From Pseudomonas viridiflava (GTDB lineage Bacteria; Pseudomonadota; Gammaproteobacteria; Pseudomonadales; Pseudomonadaceae), in NCBI RefSeq assembly GCF_900601905.1, contig NZ_UWFA01000449.1, positions 248,001 to 312,000 of the forward strand: DNA of 64,000 nucleotides, in the 5' to 3' direction. The notes beneath the pieces are model-generated. The model did not search any database and was not told the DNA's origin. It saw only the letters and a list, made by a program, of their open reading frames with translations. Numbering within the stretch: the stretch's first letter is position 1; the number at the start of each line of letters is the position of its first letter. Made by a program: the position numbers and the translations under genes. Positions 42,315 through 51,523 of the stretch are shown here, in pieces.

Positions 42315-43220
42315 ATGAAAATTGATGATATCGATGCCTTCGTGGCGGTTATTCGTTGCCAGTCGATCAGCCATGCAGCGCATTCCCTGGATCTGACCCA
42401 GCCAGCGATTACCCGTCGGGTGCAGAACTTCGAGCAGGCATTGGGCGTCGAGCTGTTCGACCGCAATACCAAGCCGCTCAAGCCGACTCAAATGGGCAAT
42501 CAGGTGTATCAGCGCTGCCTGTCGATCCTGCGCGAGATGGACGCCCTGCGCGAGTTGGTCGCCAGCGATACGCCGCCCAGCGGTTTACTGCGCCTGGGTG
42601 TGCCGCAAACCATTGGCGACGTCGTGCTGCTGGAGGCTCTGAAACAACTGCGCGGTGAATTTCCCGATCTGCGTGCCCAGGTGTCCACCGGATGGGGCAG
42701 CCACCTGGTCAGCAAAATCGAAAACGGTGAGCTCGATGCGGCGGCTGCGCTGTTTCCGGCGGGCAAGATCTTCCCCGAAAACATCACTGGCGAGTCCATT
42801 GGCAAGATGGAGCTGGTGGTGGTCTGTTCCCGTACTGCGTTACCCAGGGGCCCAGTGAAACTGGCAGACTGTTATCAACAAGGCTGGGTGCTCAACCCCG
42901 ATGGGTGCGGTTTTCGCGCCGGTCTGCAACGTACCTTGGCTGATCAGGGGCTGAGCCTGAAGGTCAACCTGGAAACCTTCGGCACCGAATTGCAACTGGG
43001 GTTGGTCGCCGACGGCATGGGCCTGGGTCTGGTGCCCCGGCCTTTACTGGAACGCAGTGCTTATCGCGAGCTGCTGGCGGTGTTGCCGGTCAAGGATTTC
43101 AAACCGGTCATGGACCTGTGGCTGATCTACCCGCGCTTTCTGGGCAATCTGCAAGGGCCGGTCAGCTTCTTTGGCGGTCTGGTGGCGCGCTCGCTGAAAC
43201 AGGTCAAAGACGCCGCCTGA
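42315..43220 (+). CDS. LysR-family regulator next to thiol dioxygenase
   Basis: LysR-type regulator of 301 residues with the N-terminal winged helix (DIDAFVAVIRCQSISHAAHSLDLTQPAITRRVQNFEQALGVELF) and an effector domain from about residue 90. Its divergence from the dioxygenase-rhodanese-binding protein unit predicts control of that unit, as seen for PA2601 in P. aeruginosa from memory. A strong terminator follows after 3 bases. Confidence 0.88.
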   Translation: MKIDDIDAFVAVIRCQSISHAAHSLDLTQPAITRRVQNFEQALGVELFDRNTKPLKPTQMGNQVYQRCLSILREMDALRELVASDTPPSGLLRLGVPQTIGDVVLLEALKQLRGEFPDLRAQVSTGWGSHLVSKIENGELDAAAALFPAGKIFPENITGESIGKMELVVVCSRTALPRGPVKLADCYQQGWVLNPDGCGFRAGLQRTLADQGLSLKVNLETFGTELQLGLVADGMGLGLVPRPLLERSAYRELLAVLPVKDFKPVMDLWLIYPRFLGNLQGPVSFFGGLVARSLKQVKDAA

Positions 43221-43223
43221 CGA

Positions 43224-43253
43224 AAAACGCCCCTGATATCAGGGGCGTTTTTA
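43224..43253. terminator. Bidirectional terminator after the LysR gene
   Basis: ACGCCCCTGA and TCAGGGGCGT form a 10 bp stem flanked by A and T runs. It can serve the LysR gene and the convergent PA2817-family gene. Confidence 0.92.
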
Positions 43254-43274
43254 TTAAGCTTCAAGCGGTGCCGA

Positions 43275-43685
43275 TCAGTGCTTGGGACTTTGCGCAGGCA
43301 TGGCCAGCAGCTGCTTTTCCATGTTCCAGTCAAACGGCTCGTCATTCTGCTCCGCTTCGTAGCGGCGCTCTTCCAGAGACTGGTACAGCGCAATCTCCTC
43401 ATCCGGCATGAAATGCAGGCAGTCTCCGGCAAAGAACCACAACAGATCGCGCGGTACCAAGTGGGCGATCTGTGGGTAGCGCTGGATGACCTGGCAGAGA
43501 ATGTCCTGACCCAGATACTGGCTTTCGATCGGGTCTTGCGGCAGCAGCGTCAGCAGTTCGTCAAAGCGCTCCATGAACAGCGCATGGCTTTCTTCCGGAA
43601 CCTGCTCGGCCTCGCCCAGTGCGACCAGGATACTGCGCAGGTGCGCCAGCAGGTTCAGTTGGTGGTCGAGAGTGGCGTCGGCCAT
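43275..43685 (-). CDS. PA2817-family conserved protein
   Basis: Acidic cytoplasmic protein of 136 residues, helical throughout, of a family conserved in pseudomonads (named after PA2817 in P. aeruginosa) and without known function. Features are QYLGQDILCQVIQRYPQIAHLVPRDLLWFFAGDCLHFMPDEEIALYQ and a tail rich in Glu, Asn and Asp. It is next to fadE, matching the P. aeruginosa order. It marks the return to core genes after the accessory interval. Confidence 0.82.
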   Translation of the reverse strand: MADATLDHQLNLLAHLRSILVALGEAEQVPEESHALFMERFDELLTLLPQDPIESQYLGQDILCQVIQRYPQIAHLVPRDLLWFFAGDCLHFMPDEEIALYQSLEERRYEAEQNDEPFDWNMEKQLLAMPAQSPKH

Positions 43686-43782
43686 GGTGGGATCCTCAAA
43701 AACAAAAAAACAGGCGCGAGAGTATAAAGCTCTGCGCGCCTGCTGTGTGATTGGGCTGACGAGCCCTCGAATAATCAGTCCC

Positions 43783-46230
43783 TCAGCGAATCTTGCCCTC
43801 GCTCAACGTCAGCTCCTCTTTATCGAAATCATCCACGTCGATCACTTTGCGGCGTGCCGCTTCTGCTGCGCGCAATGTCTGGGCTTCGGTTGATTGCAGG
43901 ACACCGGCGTTCAGTGCAGCGTCGATCAGCTGCTCGCCCGCCGCTGGCTGGAACTGGCCCGCCTTGTAGGCCACGCTCAGCTTCTTGTGCAGCGAACGAG
44001 CGCTGCCCAGCAGATCGCTGGCGTGCTGCAGCGCACCGACGGCATCGTCAGGGTTTTGCGGGCGGTAGCAACCGGCGAGCAGTTCTTCCAGCGTCGGGTC
44101 GCCTTTGGCGCGGCCCAGTACGGCGGCCACCTGGGCGTCGAGTGTATCGGACGGGCCTTTGTGGCGACGGCCGAACGGGAAGACAATCACCCGCAGCAAG
44201 GCACCGAGGATCCGGTTCGGGAAGTTGGTCAGCAGCTCGTCCAGCGCACGCTCCGATTCGCCGAGCGCTTCTTCCATGGCCCAGCGGAACAACGGTTGCA
44301 GATGGTCCGGGTAATCCAGATCGTGATAGCGCTTGAGGGCTGCGGAGGCCAGATAGAGGTGGCTCAGCACATCGCCCAGGCGGGCCGACAAGCGTTCGCG
44401 ACGTTTCAGTTCGCCGCCCAGCAGCATCATGCTCAGGTCGGCCAGCATGGCAAACGCGGCGGCCTGGCGGTTCAGGGCGCGGTAGTAACCTTGGCTCAGG
44501 TCATCACCCGGTGCTTTTTCCAGGCGACCAAAACCCAGGTTGAGGATGAAGGTACTGGCGGCGTTGCTCACGGCAAAGCCAATGTGGTTGAGCAGCAGGG
44601 TGTCGAATTCAGCCAGTGCCTGATGCTGATCTTCGCGACCCACCAACGCCATTTCCTTGAGCACGAACGGATGGCAGCGAATCGCGCCCTGACCGAAGAT
44701 CATCAGGTTGCGCGACAGGATGTTTGCGCCTTCGACCGTGATGAAAATCGGCGCACCTTGCCAGTTGCGACCCAAGTAGTTGTTCGGGCCCATGATGATG
44801 CCCTTGCCGCCATGCACATCCATGGCGTGGGTGATGCACTCGCGGCCGCGTTCGGTCAGGTGATACTTGAGGATCGCTGACAGCACCGACGGTTTTTCGC
44901 CCAGGTCCACCGCGTTGGCGGTCAGCATGCGCGCGCTGTCCATCAGCCAGGCGTTGCCGCCAATGCGCGCCAGGGATTCCTGGATCCCCTCAAACGCTGA
45001 CAGCGGTACGTTGAACTGTTCCCGCACCTGAGCGTACTGGCCGGTCACCAGGCTGGTGAACTTGGCGGCACCGGTGCCCACCGCTGGCAGGGAGATGGAA
45101 CGCCCGACTGACAGGCAATTCATCAGCATCATCCAGCCTTTGCCGAGCATTTCCTGACCACCGATCAGGTACTCCAGCGGGATAAAGACATCTTTGCCGG
45201 AGTTGGGACCGTTCATGAAAGCCGCGCCCAGCGGCAGGTGACGACGACCGATTTCCACGCCCGGGGTTTCGGTCGGAATCAGCGCGAGGCTGATGCCCAG
45301 GTCTTCTTCGTCGCCCAACAAGTGCTCGGGGTCGTAGGCTTTGAACGCCAGGCCGAGCAGGGTGGCTACCGGGCCGAGGGTGATGTAACGCTTTTCCCAG
45401 TTCAGGCGCAGGCCGATGACTTCTTCGCCTTGCCATTGGCCTTTGCAGATGATCCCGGTGTCAGGCATGGCTCCGGCGTCGGAACCTGCCAGCGGGCCGG
45501 TGAGTGCAAAGCATGGAATGTCGTCGCCACGGGCCAGTCGCGGCAGGTAGTGGTTGCGCTGCTCTTCGGTGCCGTAATGCAACAGCAGTTCAGCAGGGCC
45601 GAGGGAGTTGGGGACCATCACCGTGGAGGCCAGATCGCCGCTGCGGGTCGCCAGCTTCATCGCCACTTGCGAGTGAGCGTAGGCCGAGAAACCTTTACCG
45701 CCGAACTCTTTTGGAATGATCAGGGCAAAGAAGCCGTGTTGTTTGATGTGTTCCCAGGCCCGGGGCGGCAGGTCCATGGCCTGACCGATTTCCCAATCGG
45801 TGACCATCGCGCACAGCTCTTCGGTGGGGCCATCGATGAAGGCTTGTTCTTCCTCGGTCAGCTGGACTTTCGGATAACTGAGCAACAGGTCCCAGTCCGG
45901 GCGGCCGCTGAACAACTCGCCGTCCCACCAGACGGTGCCGGCGTCGATGGCATCGCGCTCGGTTTCGGACATGGGTGGCAATACTTTTTTGAACCAGATG
46001 AACATCGGCGCGGTGAAATATTTGCGCCGCAGATCCGGCAACGCCAGCGGCACAGCCACGGCCAGCAGCGCGATCCAGAACACCGCCAGCAGCCAGCCCG
46101 GTGCATGACTGAACACACCCATCGCCAGTAGATATATCGCGACCACGCCCAGCGCAGGCAGTGGCGACATGCGGCGATGCGCCAGCCAGGCCACGCCAAT
46201 AACCAGAACCACAATCCACAACAACAGCAT
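43783..46230 (-). CDS. fadE: Long-chain acyl-CoA dehydrogenase FadE
   Basis: Flavoenzyme of 815 residues that starts beta-oxidation of acyl-CoA. The N-terminus has two or three membrane helices (1-70), as in E. coli FadE. The core has CFALTGPLAGSDAGAMPDTG, LIGGQEMLGKGWMMLMNCLSVGRSISLPAVG and HAMDVHGGKGIIMGPNNYLGR, and a long C-terminal extension (about 550-815). GGAGGATTA stands before the ATG at 46230. P. aeruginosa has a closely similar gene at PA2815. Expected control by fatty-acid-responsive repressors was not seen in the promoter. Confidence 0.94.
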   Translation of the reverse strand: MLLLWIVVLVIGVAWLAHRRMSPLPALGVVAIYLLAMGVFSHAPGWLLAVFWIALLAVAVPLALPDLRRKYFTAPMFIWFKKVLPPMSETERDAIDAGTVWWDGELFSGRPDWDLLLSYPKVQLTEEEQAFIDGPTEELCAMVTDWEIGQAMDLPPRAWEHIKQHGFFALIIPKEFGGKGFSAYAHSQVAMKLATRSGDLASTVMVPNSLGPAELLLHYGTEEQRNHYLPRLARGDDIPCFALTGPLAGSDAGAMPDTGIICKGQWQGEEVIGLRLNWEKRYITLGPVATLLGLAFKAYDPEHLLGDEEDLGISLALIPTETPGVEIGRRHLPLGAAFMNGPNSGKDVFIPLEYLIGGQEMLGKGWMMLMNCLSVGRSISLPAVGTGAAKFTSLVTGQYAQVREQFNVPLSAFEGIQESLARIGGNAWLMDSARMLTANAVDLGEKPSVLSAILKYHLTERGRECITHAMDVHGGKGIIMGPNNYLGRNWQGAPIFITVEGANILSRNLMIFGQGAIRCHPFVLKEMALVGREDQHQALAEFDTLLLNHIGFAVSNAASTFILNLGFGRLEKAPGDDLSQGYYRALNRQAAAFAMLADLSMMLLGGELKRRERLSARLGDVLSHLYLASAALKRYHDLDYPDHLQPLFRWAMEEALGESERALDELLTNFPNRILGALLRVIVFPFGRRHKGPSDTLDAQVAAVLGRAKGDPTLEELLAGCYRPQNPDDAVGALQHASDLLGSARSLHKKLSVAYKAGQFQPAAGEQLIDAALNAGVLQSTEAQTLRAAEAARRKVIDVDDFDKEELTLSEGKIR

Positions 46231-46365
46231 AGGTAATCCTCCGTGATGACAGCAGCGAGCAGCCACTATCAAGAGCCGGGGCGGGTTTCGTCAAGACGGT
46301 GCCCAGGCGGGTGCATGGATAGTGACCCTGGCGGGGTGGGGGAGTTTCAATGCGCAATGCTTTAG

Positions 46366-46460
46366 CCCGTTGGAGCGAGGCTTGCCCGCGAAACTGTCTC
46401 CTCGGTATGTCTGATGAAAACGCATTATTGCTCTTCGCGGGCAAGCCTCGCTCCAACGGG
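46366..46460. repeat. REP-like inverted pair between fadE and the GST gene
   Basis: CCCGTTGGAGCGAGGCTTGCCCGCGAA faces TTCGCGGGCAAGCCTCGCTCCAACGGG across about 41 bases. The arms are perfect complements over 27 bases, longer than in the other copies, so this is a strong hairpin. Confidence 0.85.
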
Positions 46461-46506
46461 ACTCGATTCAGGTCTATCCTGTCGCCCATCCTTCAAGGAG
46501 AAACCT

Positions 46507-47130
46507 ATGCTGAAAATCTGGGGTCGGAAAAACTCTTCCAATGTGCGCAAAGCACTGTGGATCGCCGAGGAATTGCAGTTGCCTTACGAGGCGCTCGATG
46601 CAGGCGGGGCGTTCGGGCTGGTGGATGGCCCGGAGTATCGGGCCAAAAACCCCAACGGGCGGGTGCCGATGATCGAAGACGGCGACTTCGTGCTGTGGGA
46701 GTCCAACGCCATCGTGCGTTATCTGGCGGCACGCCACGCGCCTGATTCTGCGCTGTATCCGGCGGATGCCCGGCAGCGTGCCGTTGCAGACAAATGGATG
46801 GACTGGGCCACTTCGACGTTTGCCGGACCCTTTCGCGATGTGTTCTGGGGCGTATTACGCACCCCGGCCGAGCAGCAGGACTGGGTGCAGATCAATGGCG
46901 CGATCAAAACCCTGCAAAGCCTGCTGGTGATGGTCGACGAAGCGCTGGCAGAGCAGCCTTACCTGTCCGGCGCGGAATTCGGCATGGGTGATATCCCGCT
47001 GGGCAGCTTTATTTATGCCTGGTTTGAAATGCCGATTGAACGACCGTCCATGCCACACCTCGAAAGCTGGTACGAGCGCCTCAAGGCGCGGCCCGCGTAT
47101 CAGGCCGCAGTCATGACTGAACTGACCTGA
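46507..47130 (+). CDS. Glutathione S-transferase family protein
   Basis: GST of 207 residues. The N-terminal thioredoxin-like domain (1-80) begins MLKIWGRKNSSNVRKALWIAEEL, with the Ser-Ser-Asn at the position that activates glutathione, and continues with NPNGRVPMIEDGDFVLWESNAIVRYLA. A helical C-terminal domain follows. AAGGAG precedes the start. Substrate is unknown. Confidence 0.92.
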   Translation: MLKIWGRKNSSNVRKALWIAEELQLPYEALDAGGAFGLVDGPEYRAKNPNGRVPMIEDGDFVLWESNAIVRYLAARHAPDSALYPADARQRAVADKWMDWATSTFAGPFRDVFWGVLRTPAEQQDWVQINGAIKTLQSLLVMVDEALAEQPYLSGAEFGMGDIPLGSFIYAWFEMPIERPSMPHLESWYERLKARPAYQAAVMTELT

Positions 47131-47276
47131 TGCGTGCTGTTAATAAGTACTATCAATAGATCGCGCTGTACTTGAATAACGCGGCCAAGCACCATGGCGG
47201 TGCTGGTCGCAGTTGTAATCAGGTGTGTCAGCCCTCATCTACATCCTCTATTTTCCTGACTGGTATTTTTTCCGAT

Positions 47277-48209
47277 ATGAGTTCTGCTCTGTCCATCCGG
47301 CAGCTAACCAAAACCTACGGCAACGGTTTCCAGGCATTGAGTGGTATCGATCTGGATGTCGCCGAAGGTGACTTCTTCGCCTTGCTCGGCCCCAACGGCG
47401 CCGGCAAATCCACCACCATCGGTATCATCTCGACCCTGGTCAACAAGACCAGCGGCACCGTGAATATCTTTGGCCACGACCTGGACCGCGAGCCTGCGGC
47501 GCTCAAGCGCTGCATTGGCGTGGTGCCCCAGGAGTTCAACTTCAACCAGTTCGAAAAAGCCTTCGACATCGTCGTGACCCAGGCCGGTTACTACGGCATC
47601 CCGCTGAAGATCGCCAAAGAGCGCGCCGAGCAGTACCTGACGCAGTTGGGCCTGTGGGACAAGCGTGATGTGCCTTCGCGTTCACTGTCTGGCGGCATGA
47701 AGCGTCGTCTGATGATTGCCCGTGCGCTGATCCATCAGCCGCGTCTGCTGATTCTTGACGAGCCAACCGCGGGCGTCGACATCGAGCTGCGCCGTTCGAT
47801 GTGGAGTTTCCTCACCGAGCTGAACGAGCAGGGCACCACCATCATTCTCACCACTCACTACCTGGAAGAGGCCGAGCAGCTGTGCCGCAACATCGGCATC
47901 ATCGACCACGGGGTGATTGTTGAAAACATGGGCATGAAACAGCTGCTCAACAAGATGACGGTCGAGACCTTCCTGCTGGATCTCAAGCACGAATACCAGG
48001 TGGCGCCGCAGTTGATGGGCTACCCGAGCAGACTGATCGACAGCCACACCCTGGAAGTGCAGGTCGACAAGACCGTGGGCATTACCGCGTTGTTCGGCCA
48101 GTTGGCGATGCAGAATATTGAAGTGCTGAGCCTGCGCAATAAAACCAATCGGCTTGAGGAGTTGTTCGTGTCTCTGGTGGAAAAAAATCTGTCGAAGGTG
48201 GCGGTATGA
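47277..48209 (+). CDS. YadG-type ABC exporter ATPase
   Basis: ABC ATPase of 310 residues with Walker A LLGPNGAGKSTTIGIIS, the signature LSGGMKRRLMIARALI, Walker B LLILDEPTAGVDIELR and a C-terminal domain of about 85 residues. E. coli YadG is the relative with a similar fused tail. Its stop overlaps the permease start by four bases, so they form a transporter. The cargo is unknown. Confidence 0.93.
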   Translation: MSSALSIRQLTKTYGNGFQALSGIDLDVAEGDFFALLGPNGAGKSTTIGIISTLVNKTSGTVNIFGHDLDREPAALKRCIGVVPQEFNFNQFEKAFDIVVTQAGYYGIPLKIAKERAEQYLTQLGLWDKRDVPSRSLSGGMKRRLMIARALIHQPRLLILDEPTAGVDIELRRSMWSFLTELNEQGTTIILTTHYLEEAEQLCRNIGIIDHGVIVENMGMKQLLNKMTVETFLLDLKHEYQVAPQLMGYPSRLIDSHTLEVQVDKTVGITALFGQLAMQNIEVLSLRNKTNRLEELFVSLVEKNLSKVAV

Positions 48210-48997
48210 GCAATCAGACCAGCTCCGAGCTGCGCCCCAATCTGATTGCCCTGAACACTATCGTCTATCGCGAAGTCCGACGCTTCATGCGTATCTGGCC
48301 GCAGACATTGCTGCCACCGGCGATCACCATGGTTCTGTACTTCGTGATCTTCGGCAACCTTATTGGCCGTCAGATCGGCGACATGGGTGGCTTCACGTAC
48401 ATGCAGTACATCGTGCCGGGCCTGATTATGATGTCCGTGATCACCAACTCCTACGGCAACGTGGTGTCGAGCTTTTTCGGCGCCAAGTTTCAGCGTTCGG
48501 TTGAGGAGCTGATGGTTTCACCGGTGTCGCCGCACACGATTCTGGTCGGCTACGTGGCGGGCGGAGTATTGCGCGGCCTGATGGTCGGCGTAATCGTGAC
48601 CCTGCTGTCGATGTTCTTCACCGACCTGCAGGTTCATCATCTGGGTGTCACGGTGGTGGTGGTCGTGCTGACCGCGACGATCTTCTCACTGCTGGGGTTC
48701 ATCAACGCCGTATTCGCGCGTAACTTCGACGATATCTCGATTATCCCGACCTTCGTGCTGACGCCGTTGACTTACCTGGGCGGGGTGTTCTACTCGATCA
48801 ACCTGCTGCCGCCATTCTGGCAGACCGTGTCGATGGCCAACCCGGTGCTGCATATGGTCAACGCCTTCCGCTTTGGCATCCTGGGTGTTTCCGACATCCG
48901 CATCAGCATTGCCATGGCGTTCATGGTGGTCGCGACCATCGTCCTGTACCTGGGCTGCGCGCGGTTGTTGGTGAGTGGACGCGGGATGCGACAGTAG
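48206..48997 (+). CDS. YadH-type ABC-2 permease
   Basis: Membrane permease of 263 residues of the ABC-2 type, with six membrane segments and the conserved TFVLTPLTYLGGVFYSINLLPPFWQ and MANPVLHMVNAFRFGILG. Coupled to the YadG-like ATPase by the ATGA overlap at 48206-48209. Proteins of this kind export lipids, polysaccharides or drugs. No substrate can be inferred. Confidence 0.93.
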   Translation: MSNQTSSELRPNLIALNTIVYREVRRFMRIWPQTLLPPAITMVLYFVIFGNLIGRQIGDMGGFTYMQYIVPGLIMMSVITNSYGNVVSSFFGAKFQRSVEELMVSPVSPHTILVGYVAGGVLRGLMVGVIVTLLSMFFTDLQVHHLGVTVVVVVLTATIFSLLGFINAVFARNFDDISIIPTFVLTPLTYLGGVFYSINLLPPFWQTVSMANPVLHMVNAFRFGILGVSDIRISIAMAFMVVATIVLYLGCARLLVSGRGMRQ

Positions 48998-49056
48998 AAT
49001 CAGGCTATACGCTCGCTCCCACAGGTGACTGTGGATCTCAAGAAATCGAAAAACCC

Positions 49057-49470
49057 ATGCTCATAATCTCCAGCAACGTCCAGCTACCCGACGCTGAAAT
49101 CGAATTGACTGCCATCCGTGCCCAGGGCGCGGGTGGGCAGAACGTCAACAAGGTTTCCAGTGCCGTGCACCTGCGATTCGACATCAATGCCTCGTCGCTG
49201 CCGCCGTTCTACAAGGAACGGTTGCTGGCGCTGCGTGACAGCCGGATCACCAGTGATGGGGTGCTGGTGCTCAAGGCGCAGCAATATCGCACTCAGGAGC
49301 AGAACCGCGCTGATGCCCTGGAACGCCTGACCGAGCTGATCGTCAACGCGACCAAGGTCGAAAAGAAGCGCCGGCCCACCAAGCCGACGCTGGGCTCCAA
49401 GACGCGTCGCCTGGAGTCCAAGACAAAGCGCGGCTCGATCAAGGCCGGGCGCGGCAAGGTGGATTTCTGA
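49057..49470 (+). CDS. arfB: Ribosome rescue peptidyl-tRNA hydrolase ArfB
   Basis: Protein of 137 residues (YaeJ/ArfB) that frees ribosomes stalled on mRNAs without a stop codon. It has the catalytic GGQ in RAQGAGGQNVNKVSSAVHLRFDI (about residue 27) and a basic C-terminal tail (KKRRPTKPTLGSKTRRLESKTKRGSIKAGRGK) that enters the empty mRNA channel. The stop codon is immediately next to the stop of the convergent MFS gene (49470/49471). Confidence 0.95.
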   Translation: MLIISSNVQLPDAEIELTAIRAQGAGGQNVNKVSSAVHLRFDINASSLPPFYKERLLALRDSRITSDGVLVLKAQQYRTQEQNRADALERLTELIVNATKVEKKRRPTKPTLGSKTRRLESKTKRGSIKAGRGKVDF

Positions 49471-50679
49471 TCAGGCAGCTTGCTGGCGCATGATTTTCGC
49501 GTGCTTGTAGAGCCAGACACTCAGGATCAGGCCACCCAGCGACGCGAGGGCAGCAAACAGGAAGATCGACGCGAAGCCAAAGCCTGCCGCCACCGCGCCT
49601 GCCAATGGGCCGGTGATCCCCAGCGACAGATCGATGAACAGTGAATAAGCCCCCACTGCCGCGCCACGACTGGACGCCGGAACCAGATTCACGGCTTCCA
49701 CCCCCAGTGCCGGGAATACCAGCGAGAAACCGAAGCCAGTCAATGCCGCACCGGCCAACGCCAGCTCAGGCGAAGGCGCCAGCCACAACAGCAACAGCCC
49801 AAGTGTTTCAACGCTCAGGCAGGCGATCGCCACTTTGAAGCCGCCGATGCGGTTGATCATGTTGCCGAACAGCAGGCGTGCGCCAATGAACGAGGCGCCG
49901 AACAGGCTCAGGCATAGCACCGCGTTCGGCCAGCTGTGGCTGGCGTAATACAAAGTAATGAAGGTGGCGATGGTGCCGAAGCCGATGGAGCCCAGCGCCA
50001 GCCCCATGCCGTGTGGCAGGACCTTGCCCAGGACATGCATGAACGGCAAACGCTCGCCGTGGACGATCGGCGCAGGCTGTTTCTTCCAGCCCAGTCGCAA
50101 CCCCAACAGTGCCAGCAGAATAATGCTGACCCCCATGCTCCACAGCCCCAGCGTGTTGACCAACAGCACACCCAGCGGCGCACCAATGGCCAGTGCGCCG
50201 TAGCTGGCGATGCCATTCCAGGAAATCACTTTGGCGGTATTCGCCGAGCCGACACGGCCGATGCCCCAGCCAATGGAGCCTGATCCCACCAGACTTTCCG
50301 CGCTGCCCAGTACCAGCCGGCCGATAAACAGGCAGATCAGGCTCGCCATGGGCCAGGCCTGCAGCCAGCTGGAAATCAGCATGAACACACCGCTCAAGCC
50401 GCAACCTGCCAACCCGATCAGGACAGCCTTCTTGGGGCCCAGATTGTCGATGATACGTCCCGCGTAAGGGCGGCTGAGCAAGGTTGCCAGGTAAGCCACG
50501 CTGATCACCAGCCCGGCGGTGATGGCACCGAAACCCAGATCGGTGTGCACATAGCCCGGCAGCACGGCCAGCGGAATACCGACATTCAGGTAGCCGATGA
50601 AAGTGAACATCACGATGGAAACCACTTGCAGGGTAATGGCTATCGGACGTTGTGGCGGGGTTGGGGGAGTTTCAGGCAT
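49471..50679 (-). CDS. MFS transporter (YhhS/YfcJ-like)
   Basis: Major facilitator of 402 residues with about twelve membrane segments and conserved loops such as YLATLLSRPYAGRIIDNLGPKKAVL (motif A) and IGRLVLGSAESLVGSGSIGWGIGRV. The closest family I recognise is YhhS/YfcJ, annotated as arabinose- or drug-efflux-like, without proven substrate. Start at 50679 (MPETPP) is preferred. A GTG five codons upstream (50694) lacks a ribosome site. Confidence 0.88.
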   Translation of the reverse strand: MPETPPTPPQRPIAITLQVVSIVMFTFIGYLNVGIPLAVLPGYVHTDLGFGAITAGLVISVAYLATLLSRPYAGRIIDNLGPKKAVLIGLAGCGLSGVFMLISSWLQAWPMASLICLFIGRLVLGSAESLVGSGSIGWGIGRVGSANTAKVISWNGIASYGALAIGAPLGVLLVNTLGLWSMGVSIILLALLGLRLGWKKQPAPIVHGERLPFMHVLGKVLPHGMGLALGSIGFGTIATFITLYYASHSWPNAVLCLSLFGASFIGARLLFGNMINRIGGFKVAIACLSVETLGLLLLWLAPSPELALAGAALTGFGFSLVFPALGVEAVNLVPASSRGAAVGAYSLFIDLSLGITGPLAGAVAAGFGFASIFLFAALASLGGLILSVWLYKHAKIMRQQAA

Positions 50680-50822
50680 GAGCGGGCGGTCCACGAAAAA
50701 CGACGAGGTGATTCAATGCAGGATGGAAGCTTGGCAAGCTAATCAAGTGCCCCATGATAGCGGTGCATTGAGCGCCACGGGCAGGGCCGCAGAAAATTTT
50801 TAGCAGAAAGGCGTGCGCAGGC

Positions 50823-51005
50823 TCAGGCGTCAGGGAGCGGGGCAACCATCTGGCTGGTAACCAGTGCCGCGAGGGCGTTTTCCTGGTTGCCGAAGCGGGC
50901 GAGCAGCAACTGCTGCTTCTCGGGGCTCAGTTGGGCCCAGATTTTGATCATGCGTTCGGCGGTGCCGATCAGTTTGTTGGCCTGTGCTTCGTTGAAATCG
51001 GTCAT
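50823..51005 (-). CDS. Small conserved-type protein of 60 residues
   Basis: MTDFNEAQANKLIGTAERM is the N-terminus of a 60-residue acidic helical protein that continues with IKIWAQLSPEKQQLLLARFGNQENALAALVTSQ. I do not recognise a family. Its codon use and clean reading frame suggest it is real. It lies 78 bases downstream of the 45-residue frame on the same strand, possibly in the same unit. Confidence 0.6.
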   Translation of the reverse strand: MTDFNEAQANKLIGTAERMIKIWAQLSPEKQQLLLARFGNQENALAALVTSQMVAPLPDA

Positions 51006-51083
51006 GTGCAGCCTGTGGTCGTGGGCATTCGGGCGTATGAAAACACAGCAGCGCTGGTTTTCGATACGCCTGAAAAATCGCCC

Positions 51084-51221
51084 TCAGTCTTCGCTGGAGG
51101 CTTGCTGGCTGGGGTCAGCCTGTTCACTGGCAGTCATTTCCACCGGCTGTCCGAGTTCCAGCTGCGCCAGTGTCGATTGCACCGGCTCCTGGCCATGGGG
51201 GAAGTTTGGGATTTCATGCAT
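51084..51221 (-). CDS. Very small protein of 45 residues
   Basis: Reading frame from ATG at 51221 to TGA, giving MHEIPNFPHGQEPVQSTLAQ followed by LELGQPVEMTASEQADPSQQASSED. AAGGAG lies 8 bases before the start. It is acidic, with few bulky residues and a tail of Ser, Gln and Ala. No family recognised. The ribosome site and third-position GC bias support translation. Confidence 0.5.
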   Translation of the reverse strand: MHEIPNFPHGQEPVQSTLAQLELGQPVEMTASEQADPSQQASSED

Positions 51222-51410
51222 TGAAGTCGCTCCTTGCAGGATTTTTAGTTGCGTGGGCAGAACCGTGCTTCTAAAAAGCCTGGGCAGGATACAGCAGAGA
51301 AAATGACAATCAGACTTTTATCTCGACCGTTGGTCATGTGCGGAAACAAAAAGCTGATTTTGCTGTCCTTGCGCTCAAGCTTGCTCCCAACTCTGCGGCA
51401 TACCTCAATC

Positions 51411-51501
51411 TGTAGGAGCGCGCTTGCCCGCGATCGATGGCGACGCGGGGTGTCAGATGCACCGCCATCGCTGGCCTCGTAACCTCGGTGAGCTCCTACA
51501 G
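51411..51501. repeat. Composite REP-like element
   Basis: The left end TGTAGGAGCGCGCTTGCCCG is of the family seen at 46366 and 57401, and the right half (CCATCGCTGGCCTCGTAACC to GAGCTCCTACAG) is the reverse complement of the left half of the element at 33418. It thus joins parts of two families. It lies between the small-protein genes and phhB. Confidence 0.65.
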
Positions 51502-51523
51502 GTCATGCGTTCATTCAGTCACG

